NCBI GenBank assembly: GCA_026874595.1
Contig: CM049309.1
Span: 19,535,576 to 19,599,575, forward strand
Source: Sipunculus nudus
Lineage: Eukaryota > Annelida > Sipuncula > Golfingiida > Sipunculidae
Reading direction: 5' to 3'
DNA length: 64,000 bases
Shown piece after piece: positions 1 to 14,030 of this stretch (position 1 is the first letter of the stretch; every line of letters starts with the position of its first letter). Made by a program: the position numbers and the translations under genes. The notes beneath the pieces are model-generated. The model was given only the letters and a program-made list of their open reading frames with translations, ran no database searches and was not told the origin of the DNA.

Positions 1-447
1 CGGAGGAACGGACGAACGACCGACAATGGACCACGACTATAGTTCAAGCAGATGAATAATAGTCAGCTGAGCTAAAAATCAATTTTTATAAATAAATTAA
101 CATTTTTTTTATGTTATATGGTTTTAATAAGATTCCCGCTATATTTGGTTTGTAGACAGAAGTGAAAGTTATCACAATAATTTTATTATTTTTAATGAAA
201 ATTGAACCCATAAAACTGGTTATTTTTAACATTCTTGAAATTTGTGAAATATTTTATATCCCGGATTCTAAGCAATTTGATGGATTGAATAAATGATAAA
301 TATGATGTTATATGGTTTTACTGTTGGTTATAAGAATCCTACCATTTTTGGTGAGTACATTAATGTGAATGTTTTCAAAAGTTAATTAAACAGTTTATTC
401 TTTTAATATATATTAACCAAAAAAACGAATAAATACTCATTAAACAA

Positions 448-632
448 GTGACCCATGGGTCATTACGCTCAGCTGAAAAGCATGACCTGTATTTAAAGCC
501 TGATGGTATACCAAATGGTATCTGACCATAGGACTGCCGGCCAGACGGCCGGACGGACAGACGGAAGGACCGAAAAAGACAAAGACCCATCGCTATAGCC
601 AATCATGACTGAAAGTCAGCTGAGCTAAAAGG
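448..632. repeat. Short mobile repeat with GTGACCCATGGGTCAT start and hairpin end
   Basis: About 185 bp, from AAGTGACCCATGGGTCATTA to GACTGAAAGTCAGCTGAGCT. Its ends are shared with the 0.8-kb copy at 42002-42797. The same 3' end closes at about 76 (partial, cut by the window edge) and at 2105. A lone start-like TGACCCACGGGTCA lies at 14354. Confidence 0.7.
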
Positions 633-1029
633 CCACCCTAAATCCAGGTACACATCCACATATTATGAGAACAAACATTTGCTTTTTTATCTGGTGATTT
701 TTATAAATATTCAGATATCTAGGAAACTAAGTTTATTGCTATGATTCCATCAAATAAACTGCAAAATGTTCCCATCATCTTATAAATCAGTAGCTAAACC
801 TTAATACTATACTCTCACAGTCTTAATGCCTGGCTGAAGCATTCCGGCAACAGTATATTTGTTATGCAGTAACGAGGTATTCATCACTCAGCCTTGTCAC
901 TTAACAGGCTGATACAAAAGAGAGTCATATGTCACCAGCATCACTCACAATTACAGCCACACAGTGAGATGTACCATAACCAATGGTTATATGTACAAGA
1001 GAAATAGATATGGTCTACAAAATAAGTTA
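633..1029. other. Stretch without recognised features
   Basis: AT-rich DNA between two repeats; no coding signal or repeat recognised. Confidence 0.5.
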
Positions 1030-2105
1030 TTGTGAACATCCCTGACCTATGACCTTGGCCTTTGGCCCACATATCAACTGGATTCTTTCTAAATGATGGG
1101 TAACTACTAACCACTTACATCTGGCCGGGTGTAATTACTTGGCAACCAATGAGTGAATAACTTAGACCTGCAACCTTTGACCTCCTGACTGGCTGACCTC
1201 AAAATCAATTAGTTATTTCTTCATGCAAAAAGACCCATTATTATGAAGTTTGAATCACATTCAGTGATGCATAGATGTGGCATATGCGAAAGACTGAAGG
1301 TTTGGGTTGAACAGTTTCACTTGAAATAGGTTCACAAGCATTTAGAACAATATTGTGACCTTGACCTTTGACCTTTTGAACTCAACATCTATAGGCTTCT
1401 TCCCCTATTGGTAGGTAAGCCATATATGACAGATGGAAAGTATAGATTTAAAAGTTTGCCTGAAAATGACTCCACGCAAGAAGAGGTGCTGTGAGGGTGC
1501 TGTATACTGTCAACAGGTCTTTTCCCCTGTTGGCAGAGAAGCGATATCAGTGCTAAAAGGTTTGGAATGAAAGGTCCAGCTTGAAATGTGTCCACAACCT
1601 TTACAAAGAAGTGGATCCTGTGGCCCTGACCTTTGACCCTGTGACCTCAACATCTATAGGATTCTTCTCCCACTTAGTAGGTGAGCTATATGTGAAAGAT
1701 CAAAGAATTGGGATGAAAGGTTTGGCTTAAAATGCATCCACATGCTTTTCAAAGAAGTTGGTTCTGGGACCTTGACCTTTGACCTTGTGACCTCAAAATA
1801 ATTATGGTTCTTCCCCTGTTAGTAGGTGAGCTGTATGTGAAAGATAGAAGGTTTGGGATGAAAATTTTGGCTAAAAGAATTATTTCTAGGGGGTGCAAAC
1901 ACACCCCATAACTTCGAGAATATAGGTCGCAGTGACCTAATTTCTTTTTAGAACCTCTAAGACTGCATAAGGTTCATGGCCCTAGCCCCTACGGTTACGA
2001 TTTGTGCCCTGCTAATGGCCGGACGGCCGGCCGGACGGACAGACGGAAGGACGACGAACAAAGACCCATCGCTATAGCCCAGCATGACTGAAAGTCAGTT
2101 GAGCT
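1030..2105 (-). repeat. Inverse copy of the GGTCAAAGGTCAAGGTCA tandem family with a hairpin end
   Basis: The ~146-bp half units seen at 57.9-59.2 kb occur here in opposite orientation (GACCTTGACCTTTGACC at about 1357 and 1772). The segment at 1880-2105 matches the inverse of 25893-26110 and ends with GACCCATCGCTATAGCC and the hairpin TGACTGAAAGTCA. Confidence 0.7.
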
Positions 2106-2699
2106 TATAAAATTTATATATAATAAAACTGCCAAAATGGTGTATCCTCGCAACATCACACTTAGGCAGGATTAATGTTAGGTATCATATTGTCACATTA
2201 AATTATTTGAAACTTTTGGGAAACTTGTTATCATATTCCATTTTTGGCCACATATTGTAAATGGTTTCAGTTAATTGTACATTTTTCTTTCTTTAAGAAA
2301 GGGTAACATTTGATATAACTCTTAGAACCAATTTCTTATTTTCCTTTGTCATTTGATTATTAACCATGCGTCACATGTAAAAGTATATTACTTCTTGTGC
2401 CTGTTTCAGTCATTTAGTTTAGATAATTTATTGAGATATGTTGTCACCTTTGTTGTATCAAGCTTCTCTAAAAGATTAAGTGCATGTTGAAACTATTACA
2501 CACTTTTATAGACTACCTTGGATTCTGGACTTACTGTCAATAAATATATATATTATGTTAATACTATGATGCCATATTAGACAAAATAAATGAGTTTTTG
2601 ATAGGATTAAGCATATTTACAATTTACATAAACATAAAAGAAAGTTTGGTTGTAAAAAAACAAATTTAATGCCAAAAATTTAAGTTCTCTAATATGTAT

Positions 2700-3680
2700 A
2701 GTAAATCCTGAGTTACAAGAATGTAAAACAAAGAACCTGTGGGTCATGGCACGGATCCTATGACCTTTGCTATTTGCCTCATGACCCCGAAATCAAAAGG
2801 GTTCTAACTTTAGTGACGGGCCATATAAAAGTCAAGTTTGAAACCAATATTTCAATCCTTTGATCTCATGACCCCAAAATCAATCAGATTGATCTTCTAT
2901 TTGCACGTCACCTAAATTTGCTAGATGGAAGGTTTGGGGTGAAATTTTCTGCTTAAAATGCACAAAAAATCTTTCTACATAAGTGGGTCCTCTGTGTTTA
3001 ACCTTTGACCTCGTGAGCCAAAAATCAACAGAGTTCTTGCTATAGAGGTGGGCCATATATTACTAAGTTTGAAATTGACATGTCAAAACTTGAGTTATCA
3101 TCACGAAACAAATTTAAACGGACATACAGAAAAACGAACAGATAGACAGACGGACGGATGGACAAGGTGATTACTATAGGGCATCCACTTGTTCTATTGG
3201 GTCCCAAATAACACATGGTTTCATGACACTAGATAAAATCACATTTGCAAATCTGATAGTTTCAATATAATGTGGTAGTCTCAAAATAAAAATCATAAAA
3301 AAAAAAGAAAAAAATACAGGTGGCGCCACCGGTCTTCAGGAACTCAAGAAACCAGTCATAATCAATAAACACACCAGGTTTTGGGACACTAGATGAAACC
3401 ACAGTTGAGAAAAAAGTCATAATTGCTGTCATTTAACGGTCTCAAAAACAGTAAAAACAATCGTAAAAATGAGAAAAAAAGTGGCGCCACCAGTTTTCGG
3501 GAACTGACAAACCTTGTCATGATCATCTTCAAGGCAAGATTCATGTATTAGTTATCAAGGTTTTGAATCAAATTTTCGATTATTCGGGCGGGGGGGGGGG
3601 GGGGGGGCATATTTACCAGCCCCATAGCTCGGAGTGACCTAATTTCAAGTTCCAATGCGACTTTTTTTGACCTCTCTGGA
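2700..3680 (-). repeat. Dispersed repeat, inverse relative of 26110-26830
   Basis: Contains GGTGGCGCCACC at 3320 and a variant at 3480, the CAGGTTTTGGGACACTAGAT segment and a GACCTTTGACC core. Each has an inverse counterpart in 26.1-26.8 kb. A G18 tract interrupts it at 3590-3607. Confidence 0.65.
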
Positions 3681-4190
3681 TCTAGCTGACCACTTTACTG
3701 AGAGCTGAGTAGCAATGAATCACATCCTTAAGTATTTTCTTATTTTTGTAAAATGCCCAGTGAAAATTATGATTTGTTAAATAATAATTTTTTTATCATT
3801 TATATTTCATTGATTAATTCATACCCCTTTAAATCACTAACTGTAAGTTACAAAAAAATATTTGAACAGTTTTTAAACACATTTCCCCATTTTTTTCTTT
3901 TTACACTGGTCCGGTTTTTTTATCACTTAAAACTGCTTACTCTTATTTTTACTAATGGTATCTTAAGATTGTTTTACAAATTTATTCCTAAAAGTACCTA
4001 TATATACATTATAACTCCCGCGTACAGCCATACTTAAATGCAACAATATCCTATATCAAGGCCAGATTTCCCGGCCTCATTTAATTCCTAACCCTGCATG
4101 CTCACTGCTGTATTATAAGGCCTCTCCCTTTTTCCCTTTTTTATTACATTTTTTAGTCCCAGTGGCGGCCTGTATAAAGGAGTGTATATG

Positions 4191-4191
4191 A

Positions 4192-4249
<58 letters not shown>

Positions 4250-4979
4250 ATATATATATCTATATATATATAATAATACAACCTGAAATATAAATTAAGG
4301 AAAGAATTGATACATGCTAAATTTTATTTTTAAATAAGGACCATATCATTTAAAATTTATCGTTCACAAGTGGCTGCACCTTAATGTTATACATGCAGTA
4401 CGTTCAGTACATCAAAATTAGTTTTCCCTAATACTTTATTTATTCATTTTATTTTAATATTCAATTTTGCCATTTTTTTTTACTCAACTTCAATGTTATT
4501 TAGAAATAGGCCTATATGATATGTTCGTGTGCGACTGTGCGTCATTAATGTCATTATAAAGTAGATAATGAAGACGAAATAAGAGGGGAGGGCAACATGC
4601 CATTTGTCAGGATATAGTAAGGCTTCAGTGAATAAGGGCATAAGAATACAGCCTAAGCACTGTAATGGCTCAAGGTTATAAATGAAGTGAGGAAGAAAGA
4701 GAGAGGGAGGAGGTGGGGTAATATGCTCTGTGTATAGGGCATGTTAATCTAAGGAATGCAGCAGGTTCAGTCTTGGTCAGCCAATTATGGCTTTGGCTTC
4801 CTTGCTTGTGGAGTTCGCGTAATGCCCCCTGACATCCAGCTCCTCAGGATCCAGTCACACTGATATGTCACACTATTATGATCAACTACTTGTACAGAAA
4901 ACTTATTATACAATCTAACACACACACACATTTGAATACATATATACACAAATACCGGTTATTAAAAACACTTACACAT

Positions 4980-5018
<39 letters not shown>

Positions 5019-5690
5019 TCAAACACAAACATATATGGATTTATTAAATTAACCTTATAACTACATTTCAGACCATCTTTTTTGTATATACAGTAGGTCA
5101 AGATACTATTGAATCTGACTGGCTAGTTGGCCAGGAAACCTCCCGTTTACCTTTACCAAGGAAACGGCTGATTTTTATGCAACCCGCCCAATTAGTCTTT
5201 TTAAAATTATGTACCATTTTTTTATATTATATAGCTATGTATGTATTAAATTAGGAAGGAATGAAGAACAAAGATATACTCACCATGCTTCAACAGGTGT
5301 CTCGGCGGTTTGACTGTTTCGGCTGCAATGCTTAGTTTCCCGCGAGAATGTTGGCATCACAAGGACACAGAAAATAAAAGACGACCCCAGTGCCAGGGGG
5401 CGGGGGGTTACCGGTACACGAGTGTGCTTAAGCGGATCATTTGACAAGTGACAAATGACAGTTGATGTGGGAGGGCCGCAGTGCTCACAGAATGAGCTTG
5501 CTATCATGTACAGTCCACCAATTAATGGTTCCTGGTTAAATTGCAAGTTTGGAAATGATAGCACAGTCTATACCAGATTCTTGATTGATAGCAGTTTATA
5601 TATACATCAGAAAGGAATGTATGTGCATTTGTTGATGCATGTATATAACATATCTTTATTCCCCTTTCAGCTTAATCTATTATACAGGAT

Positions 5691-5738
<48 letters not shown>

Positions 5739-5851
5739 AATAAAATATTGACTCTCCTTGTATGTATCAGATTTTGAAATGTTAATAAATATTAACACTA
5801 TATTTATGGCAGGTTTAATATTCATCAGACAAATAAGCCCACTGTACGGTC

Positions 5852-5884
<33 letters not shown>

Positions 5885-5891
5885 TATATAT

Positions 5892-5942
<51 letters not shown>

Positions 5943-5948
5943 TATATT
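4191..5948. repeat. Cluster of TA microsatellites
   Basis: TA tracts lie at 4191-4272 (with a TG stretch), 4983-5014, 5691-5737 and 5880-5947, the last preceded by AAT repeats at 5852-5880. Between them is AT-rich sequence with no credible coding region. Confidence 0.9.
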
Positions 5949-8112
5949 ATTTCAAGGGCAACGGGTTGTTAGGTCATTGCTGATCAGTACTGCATGCAGC
6001 TAAACCATCCCTCCCCCCCCTTTTTTTACGTGTATCATTTTGTCTTGAACACTCTATTTTTTGGAGCACTCAGCAATTTCTTTGTTATTTGAGAACACGT
6101 CCATTGCAGGACCGGTGGTCTCATATAAACAGGCAATTAAGGGTCTGGGTATAGTCATTTTTAGCGCAATTGTACTTTCATTGAAAGTGAATTATGATTA
6201 ATTGACAATGGCATTACCATAAACAAATATTAACAGCTGCTTCTATGACTGTAAAATTCATGTAGAGCAATAAAATTACAAGCATATCCAAAGGTGATGT
6301 GCAGGGTTAAGAAAATCCACATTGACAATCGTAATATAAATGAAATATAAAAGGTTGAATAGTACTGTTTACTATGTTTGCTATGATATAAATTTTTCAC
6401 TATATGTGTGTATAGGCGTGGGGGGGGGGGGCCTTAACGATATAGAGAAAGGTATAATATGGATGAATTAATTTCATATATTAGAGGGAACATTTCATCA
6501 TAATAACCTTGAAACATTTTAAAAACATCATATAGATATATTCTATTTGATTAAATTGCAATTTTAATTTCTACCTTTAAAGACAATATATATTCATTAC
6601 CATATATAAGAAAATTTATATTCAATTTTGCTGGTTGTATATAGAATGTAACTTTTATGATTCAAACATTTTCCCATTAAAGCCATTTTTATATTAAAAA
6701 TTGTTTAGGGCATAATTCTGAAAGGGTTTTATTATTTATTTTCTGTAAAACATTCTTATATTTTTAATATATTACGAAAGTCTTTTGTTGAAATGTTTTA
6801 AAAGTATTTGATATGCTACATAGTCAACACCTACAACAAGACAAAATCAACAACCCCATACTTTAGCATTTTCGAATAACGTTGGTGTAATAGGGTAAGA
6901 GGGAACAAATTCATATCCCACCGATACCAAATATTTGACCGAGTTTTGATGTTTATAGCGGTAACTGCATGCTGCTTCTAGCTGCCATTTATTTCAAGGC
7001 CCATTGTCATACTCTTACAAATATATCTACTTTCATAATGCAGAAATTTATTATTTTATTACTTTCTTACAACGAGATTAATTGCATGATTATGCATGGA
7101 CATTACCACTGTGATGATCACACATATTAAAACAAACATTGCATGCATTTTTTTTAAAATCTGCATTAGTTTTTTTACTATTATTTTTATTATCTTTTCA
7201 GCATATATTTTTATGTTTTTATGTAACTAACTACGGACATGATTATAATGTATAATGTATGATTGTCTAAAATAAAATAATAATAAAAATGATAATAATA
7301 ATTTAAAATAATAATATCTGTTAACACTTTTTATTTTTTTTGGTGTGTTTTAAGGTTTTATTAAAACTCAAATTACGAATTTCAAGAAAGACTACTAAAA
7401 AATGCATTTATTATAATATGTATGCAAACATGACCTCGGTCTGTCTCAATGTCTGTGCCTTTTAGAAATTATATGCTGTCTTTTTTTTACATGTTTCCAT
7501 CATGCATTTCCCGATGTAAGCTACCCAAAGTTTGTTCTCAGCCTCATTTGTTGATCCCGTATCTGATGCCCATGCAGTTCTTTTATAGTCAACTCGCCAA
7601 AACTTCTAATGGTTTATACCCAATTATTTCTTATTAAAATTGGAACAAAGCCGGCTCGGTTGGTTTCCCCCTTCTCATATGGGTCTGAATTAATAAAAGT
7701 ACAATAAAATGCACTATTACCATTTTTATTTTGTTCCCTGAATTTTACATAAACTTCTGCCAGGAAAACAAAGCCTCTAAATTTGTTAATGTATTTCATG
7801 CGGGGTAATAGTGCCGTCACCTAATGAAATTGTTGATAATACGTCTTTAATTTAAGCAATTTAATAACAGCAATACACAAGTATTTGACCGTCACAATGA
7901 TTTCTGACATTTTATGTATTGCATATCATTTAAACACACTTCATGCCCTTGTATCATTAAAAAATATTAAAGGCCAAATAAAAATGATTCCCCAATACAG
8001 CATGCATGCACTCTTATACCTAAAAATTATTGATGCCAGTTTGACGTCAATTTGACATCTAAAACTTGACATCGATTCGATGTCATATAAACATTAATTA
8101 GATTGACGAATA

Positions 8113-8113
<1 letters not shown>
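5949..8113. other. AT-rich intergenic DNA
   Basis: No credible exon was found. It holds G12 (6420-6432), A/T-rich tracts and, at its right edge, a TA tract (8114-8158) abutting the next transposon. Confidence 0.5.
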
Positions 8114-8158
<45 letters not shown>

Positions 8159-8159
<1 letters not shown>

Positions 8160-10044
8160 GTTACGCCCCAGATGTAATATTGCACATTAAATGGGCCATG
8201 CATGAAACGGGCAGTGATTTTGCCCATTACGTGAAATGGGCAAAATCACTAAATTCTGCTTGCCCATTTAATGAAATGAGCAACTTAACAATCGGCAATA
8301 TATTTCTCAGTTCTGTAAGTATTAAGGAGTATTTGAGGGAATCCTCATGACTAATTGAATGTATAATGTGCATGGAACACCTTTCCCTATTTTGATTGAG
8401 TTAATCGTAATTGATAAAGTGAAAAAAGACATATTTGCAGCTAACGTTTTATAAGTATATAGTTATATGTATATATTGATATAAATCTAATTTTCAATTA
8501 TTAATATATTAATGTACATTATTATTACTAAGCTATATTTTACATTATTTATTTATTACCAATTACATTAAATTATTTTAGAAACATGAAATATGAGTAA
8601 CTGATATTGGTAAGTTTCATCAATCTCATAGCTCTATGGCCTGATAATCACTTCACTAATGAAACCTTCAAAGTACTTGTATGTACTCATTAACTGACCA
8701 CACTGAGTTGGTACTGAGTTCATGCTTTGTAGGTTGTTTGTTTCAACTGCTAAATTAAAAATGGTCTTTGTGAATCATAAGATTGTTACTAACTGTTGGT
8801 CTAAATAGTGACATCTGAGTCAGAAGTATACTTTGCTTGCCCAATTATTTTCAAATGATTAGCCTATTGGTATTTTGGTGACATTCAAAGCATATATTAA
8901 TATATTATTAAAATTCCAGAAAAGTTTGTAGATGCACATTTGTGAATTTCAGACCTAAAAGCTGTTTGAACATATATTACATGATGAGCATAGATAAATA
9001 TTACACATTGAGAGAATATGTATTTCTTCAACTTGTAGATATATCAAATTAAATATGTGACTGAGCTATATTTGATTTTGATTTTTATAGCCCTCATAAT
9101 CTGAAAATTTTTAAGACACTACTGAAAACAGCATCTCATTTACATGATTGTGAATATATACCTGTACTAGAAATCAGACTTAATGTTTCCTATAAAGCAA
9201 CAGATCAAACTCAAAGTGCATGAACCAATTATTTAATATAGCAATCATTTAAACATTATTTAGATGAAATAATTATTGAAACCTGCCGTTAAATAAATGT
9301 TTCAATATGTTTTCTCTGAGATGTAAGAAAATAAACAATATTATAGTATAAACTGTCAAAGTATAATATATAAGTATATATAGATCTTAAAAGTTTCAAA
9401 TTAAAAACCTTAAACATTCCTGCTGAAACCTATTCAAGTATTTTAATACATCAAATATTGAAAACCCTGAAAGGAATCCATATTTTTACTTGTGCTACGT
9501 TAACAATTTACTTTGATCATCAAATAGCCATTGAAGAACCTGAAATATTTAAATGTTTCATATGATGATTAACATTAGATTGTGAACCCCACGAATACTA
9601 CTAAAAATATCAAAACATATATACTGATATATAGTGAAATGTATCATTGTCATTGGAGCTAAATATTATTATATTTACTTATACGGTCAAGCTGATTTGT
9701 ATGATATAATACGTGTTTATAATAAAAATAAAGTGTAGAGAATTATTCAAATGTTTTGTTTTCATCTGACACAAAACAGGTTTTTTTTTTACATATATGC
9801 CTGCGTTAGTATGCCTAATATAATATTAGCTAGAATGGGTAATCAGAATCCATTAGAGATTTAAAGGTTTAAAAGGTGCGCATTTCATGAAATGGGCAAC
9901 AGTTTTCTTGCTCATTTCATGAACTGGGCAAGCAGTATTTAGTGAATTTGCCCATTTCATTGGGCAAAGTGGTTGCCCATTTCATGAAATGGGTAAAATA
10001 ACTGCCCTTTCATGATGTGGGCAATTCACGTTTGGAGTGTAACA
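8159..10044. mobile_element. Nonautonomous DNA transposon with ~130-bp inverted ends, 1,886 bp
   Basis: TGTTACGCCCC at 8159 is answered by GGAGTGTAACA ending at 10044, and both are flanked by TA in a TATA context. Both ends (8160-8290, 9874-10044) contain several copies of the palindrome CCCATTTCATGAAATGGG, and their order matches in inverse orientation (CACTAAAT..TGCTTGCCCA..). The interior is AT-rich and encodes nothing. TA flanks would fit a TA-targeting superfamily, but the left end abuts a TA microsatellite, so this is tentative. Confidence 0.75.
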
Positions 10045-10129
10045 TATACATCATATTTCCTTTTAAAATCGATTTCCTAATTTTCTTATTCTACTTCCAG
10101 AGAAAATACCATCAAATAAAATCTGAAAT

Positions 10130-13100
10130 GACATTGAAATGCACGAACTCATTCCATTCTATCACTGTGGGCTCACAGTGTGAAATCACTGGGGTGTCAT
10201 TTCATCCAGTGAACTCACTTTTGTGTAACATGCTTGAGCTCACTGCTATATACTATCACGATTAGTCTACGGCCGTGAATTAACCGCGGTGTCACATTTT
10301 GACGTCATCCTGATATATCATTCTGAACTATCTGTTGTGTAACAGACATGACCTCATGCCATGCCATCACTGTGAGCTCACAGTTGTGAAATCGATGTGA
10401 TGTCACATTTTTGACGGCATCCTTTGATATCATTTTGAACTCACTGTTGTGTAACAGACATGAACTTATGCCATGATATCACTGTGAGTTCACAGCCGTA
10501 AATTCACCGTGCTGTCACATTTAGACGTCTCTTGAGATATCACTCTGAACCAACTGTTGTGAAATACACATGACCTCATGTCATGCTTTCATTGTGAACT
10601 CACAATTGTGAATTCATTTTGTGGTATCACATTTTTTATGTCATCCTGTGATATCATTGTGAACTCACTGTTGTATAACATACATGAGCTCACTGCTATG
10701 CTATCATTGTGAGCTCACGGTTGTAAATTCACCGCGGCGTCTCATTTTGACGTCATCCTATGATATTACTGTGAACTCATTGTTCTGTTACAGACATGAA
10801 CTCATTCCATGTCATCACTGTAAGCTCACGGTTGTAATTTTACCGCGATGTCACATTTTTGACCTCATCCTGTGATAACACTGTGAACTCACTTTTGTGT
10901 AACAGAAAGGAACTCATGCCTTGATATCACACAGAGCTCTCGGTTGTGAATTCTCCGAGGTGTCACATTATGACGTCATTCTCTGCTATCACTGTGAACA
11001 CACTCTTTTGTAACGAACATCAACTCAAGCAATGCCATCACTGTGAACTCACGGTTGTGATTTCATCACGGTGTCACATTTTTAACATCATCCTGAGATA
11101 TCACTGTAATCTCACTGTTGTGTAACATACATGAACTCATGCCACGACATCACTGTGACCTCACCGTTGTGTAACATGCATGAGCTCACTGCTATATCGT
11201 CACTGTGCGCTCACGGTTGTGAATTCTCCGCGGTGTCATATTTGTATAGCATCCTGAGATATCATTATGGAATCACTATTGTGTAACATACATGAACTCC
11301 ATGCCATGCCATCACTGTGAGCTTACGGTTGTGAATTCAAGATGATGGCACATTTTTGACGTCATCCTGTAATATCAGGGTGAGCTCGCTGATGTTCAAC
11401 AAACATGAGCTCATGCCATGATATCAGTGTAAGCTCCCGTTTGTGAATTAAAGTAACCGTGGTGTCATATTTTGACGTCATCCTGTGATATCATTGTGAA
11501 TTCACTCTTGTATAACATACATGAGCTCACTGTTATGCTATCACTGTGAGCTCACGGTTGTGGATTCCCTGTGTTGTCACATTTTGACGTCATCCTGTGA
11601 TATCACGGTGGGCTCGTTGATGAATAACAAACATGAACTCATGCCATGATATCACTGTAAGCTCATTTTTTATGTCATCCCTTGATATCACTGTGAACTA
11701 ACGGTTGTGTAACAGACATGAACTCATGCCATGATATTACTGTGAGCTCACGTTGTGAGTTCACCACGGTGTCACATTTTAAAGTCATCCTGGGATATCA
11801 CTGTGAACTAACTGTTGTGTAACAGACATGACTTAATGTCATGCTATCACTGTGACCTCACAGTTGTGAATTCATTGTGGTGTCACATGTTTTACGTTTT
11901 CCTGTGATATCATTGTGAACTGATTGTTGTATATCATACATGAGCTTACTTCAATGCTATCACTGTGAGCTCACGGTTGTGAATTCACCGCGGTGTTAAA
12001 ATTTGACGTCATCCTGTGATATCACTGTGAACTCACTGTTGTGTAACAGACATGATCTCATGCCATGATATCACTGTGAGTTCACAGCCGAGAATTCACC
12101 GTGCTGTCACATTTTGAAGTCATCCTGAGATATCACTCTGAACCAATTGTTGTGAAATACACATGACCTCATGTCATGCTTTCACTGTGAGCTCACAGTT
12201 GTGAATTCATGGTGGTGTCACATTTTTTATGTCATCCTGTGATGTCATTGTGAACTCACTATTGTATAACATACATGAGCTCACTGCTATGCTATCACTG
12301 TGAGCTCACGGTTGTGTATTCACCGTTGCGTCTCCTTTTGACATCATCCTATGATATTACTGTGAACTCACTGTTGTGTTACAGACATGAACTCATACCA
12401 TGATATTACTGTGAGCTCACGGTTATGAATTCACCGTGGTGTCACATTTTTTTATGTGATCCTATGATATCACTGTGAACTCACTGTTGTGTAACAGACA
12501 TGAGCTCACTGCTATGCTATCACTGTGAGCTCAGGGTTGTGAATTCACCGCGGAGTCTCATTTTGAGACGTGAGCTCACATGCTATTATATCATTTTGAC
12601 CTCACTGTTGTGAATTCACTGTTGTGTCACATTTTTGCCTCATCCTGGGATATCACTGTGAACTCAATGTTGTGTAACTGAAATGAACTCAAGCAATGCC
12701 ATCGTTGTGAACTCATGGTTATGAATTCACTGTGGTGTTACATTTATAACGTAATCCTGAGATATCATTGTGATCTCACTGTTGTGTAACAGACATGAAC
12801 TCATCCCATGATATCACTGTGAGCAAACGGTTGTGAATTAACTGTGGTGTCACATTTTTGATGTCATCCTGTGATATCACTGTGAACTCGCTGTTGTGTA
12901 ACAGACATGAACTCATGCCATGATATTACTGTGAGCTCACGGTTCTGAATTCACCGTGGTGTCACATTTTGACGTCATCCTGTGATATCACAATGGGCTC
13001 GCTGTTGAGTAACATACATGAACTCATGCTATGATATCATTTTGAGATCACCGTTGTGAATTCGCCGTGGTGTCACATTTTTTTCCTCATCCTGGTATAT

Positions 13101-14030
13101 CACTGTGCACCCAATGTTGTGTAACAGAAATGAATTCAAGCAATGCCATCATTGTGAACTCATGTTTATGAATTCACTGTGGTGTTACATTTATAACGTC
13201 ATCCTGAGATATCATTGTGAACTCACTGTTGTGTAACAGCCATGAACTCATCCCATGATATCACAGTGCACAAACAGTTGGGAATTCACCGTGGTGTCAC
13301 ATTTTTGATGGCATCCTGTGATATCACCGTGAACTCGCTGTTGTGTAACAGACATGAACTCATGCCATGATATTACTGTGAACTCGCGGTTCTAAATTCA
13401 CCATGGTGTCATATTTTTTATTTCATCCTGTGACATCACTGTGAACTTGCTGTTGTGTAACAGACATGAACTCATGCCATGATATCACTGTGAGCTCACG
13501 TCTGTGAATTCACCGTGGTGTCACATTTTTGACATCATCCTGTGATATCACTGTGAACTCACTGTTGTGTAACAAACATGAACTCATGCCATGATATCAC
13601 TGTGAGCTCACGGTTGTGAATTCACCGTGGTGTCACATTTTTGACATCATCCTGTGATATCACTGTGAACTCACTGTTGTGTAACAAACATGAACTCATG
13701 CCATGATATCACTGTGAGCTCACGGTTGTGAATTCACCGTGGTGTCACATTTTTGACATCATCCTGTGATATCACTGTGAACTCACTGTTGTGTAACAAA
13801 CATGAACTCATGCCATGATATCACTGTGAGCTCACGGTTGTGAATTCACTGTGGTGTCACATTTTTGACGTCACTCTGTGATACCACTGTGAACTCACTG
13901 TTGTGTAACAGACATGAACTCACTGCAGTGACCTAACCATGAGTTCACAGTTGGTTCATAGTTATGAACTCACAGCCGTGACTCTCTAATGATATCACAG
14001 TGATCTCGAGGTTAGCTCACGTCTTGACTG
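10130..14030. repeat. 112-bp satellite array, about 34 copies
   Basis: The period is exactly 112 bp in the youngest part: AACAAACATG occurs at 13571, 13683 and 13795, and two successive units are identical. Each unit contains six or seven TGANNTCA octamers: TGAACTCA twice, TGATATCA twice, TGAGCTCA, TGAATTCA and TGACGTCA or TGACATCA. Copies become more divergent toward the left, with length changes. Short open frames inside are by-products of the repeat. Confidence 0.93.

Noticed and set aside
5280-6003. Frames encoding YIYIYI or NNNN runs
   Set aside because: Translations of TA and AAT microsatellites.
10130-14030. CRISPR array
   Set aside because: Eukaryotic context and contiguous 112-bp tandem units without unique spacers.
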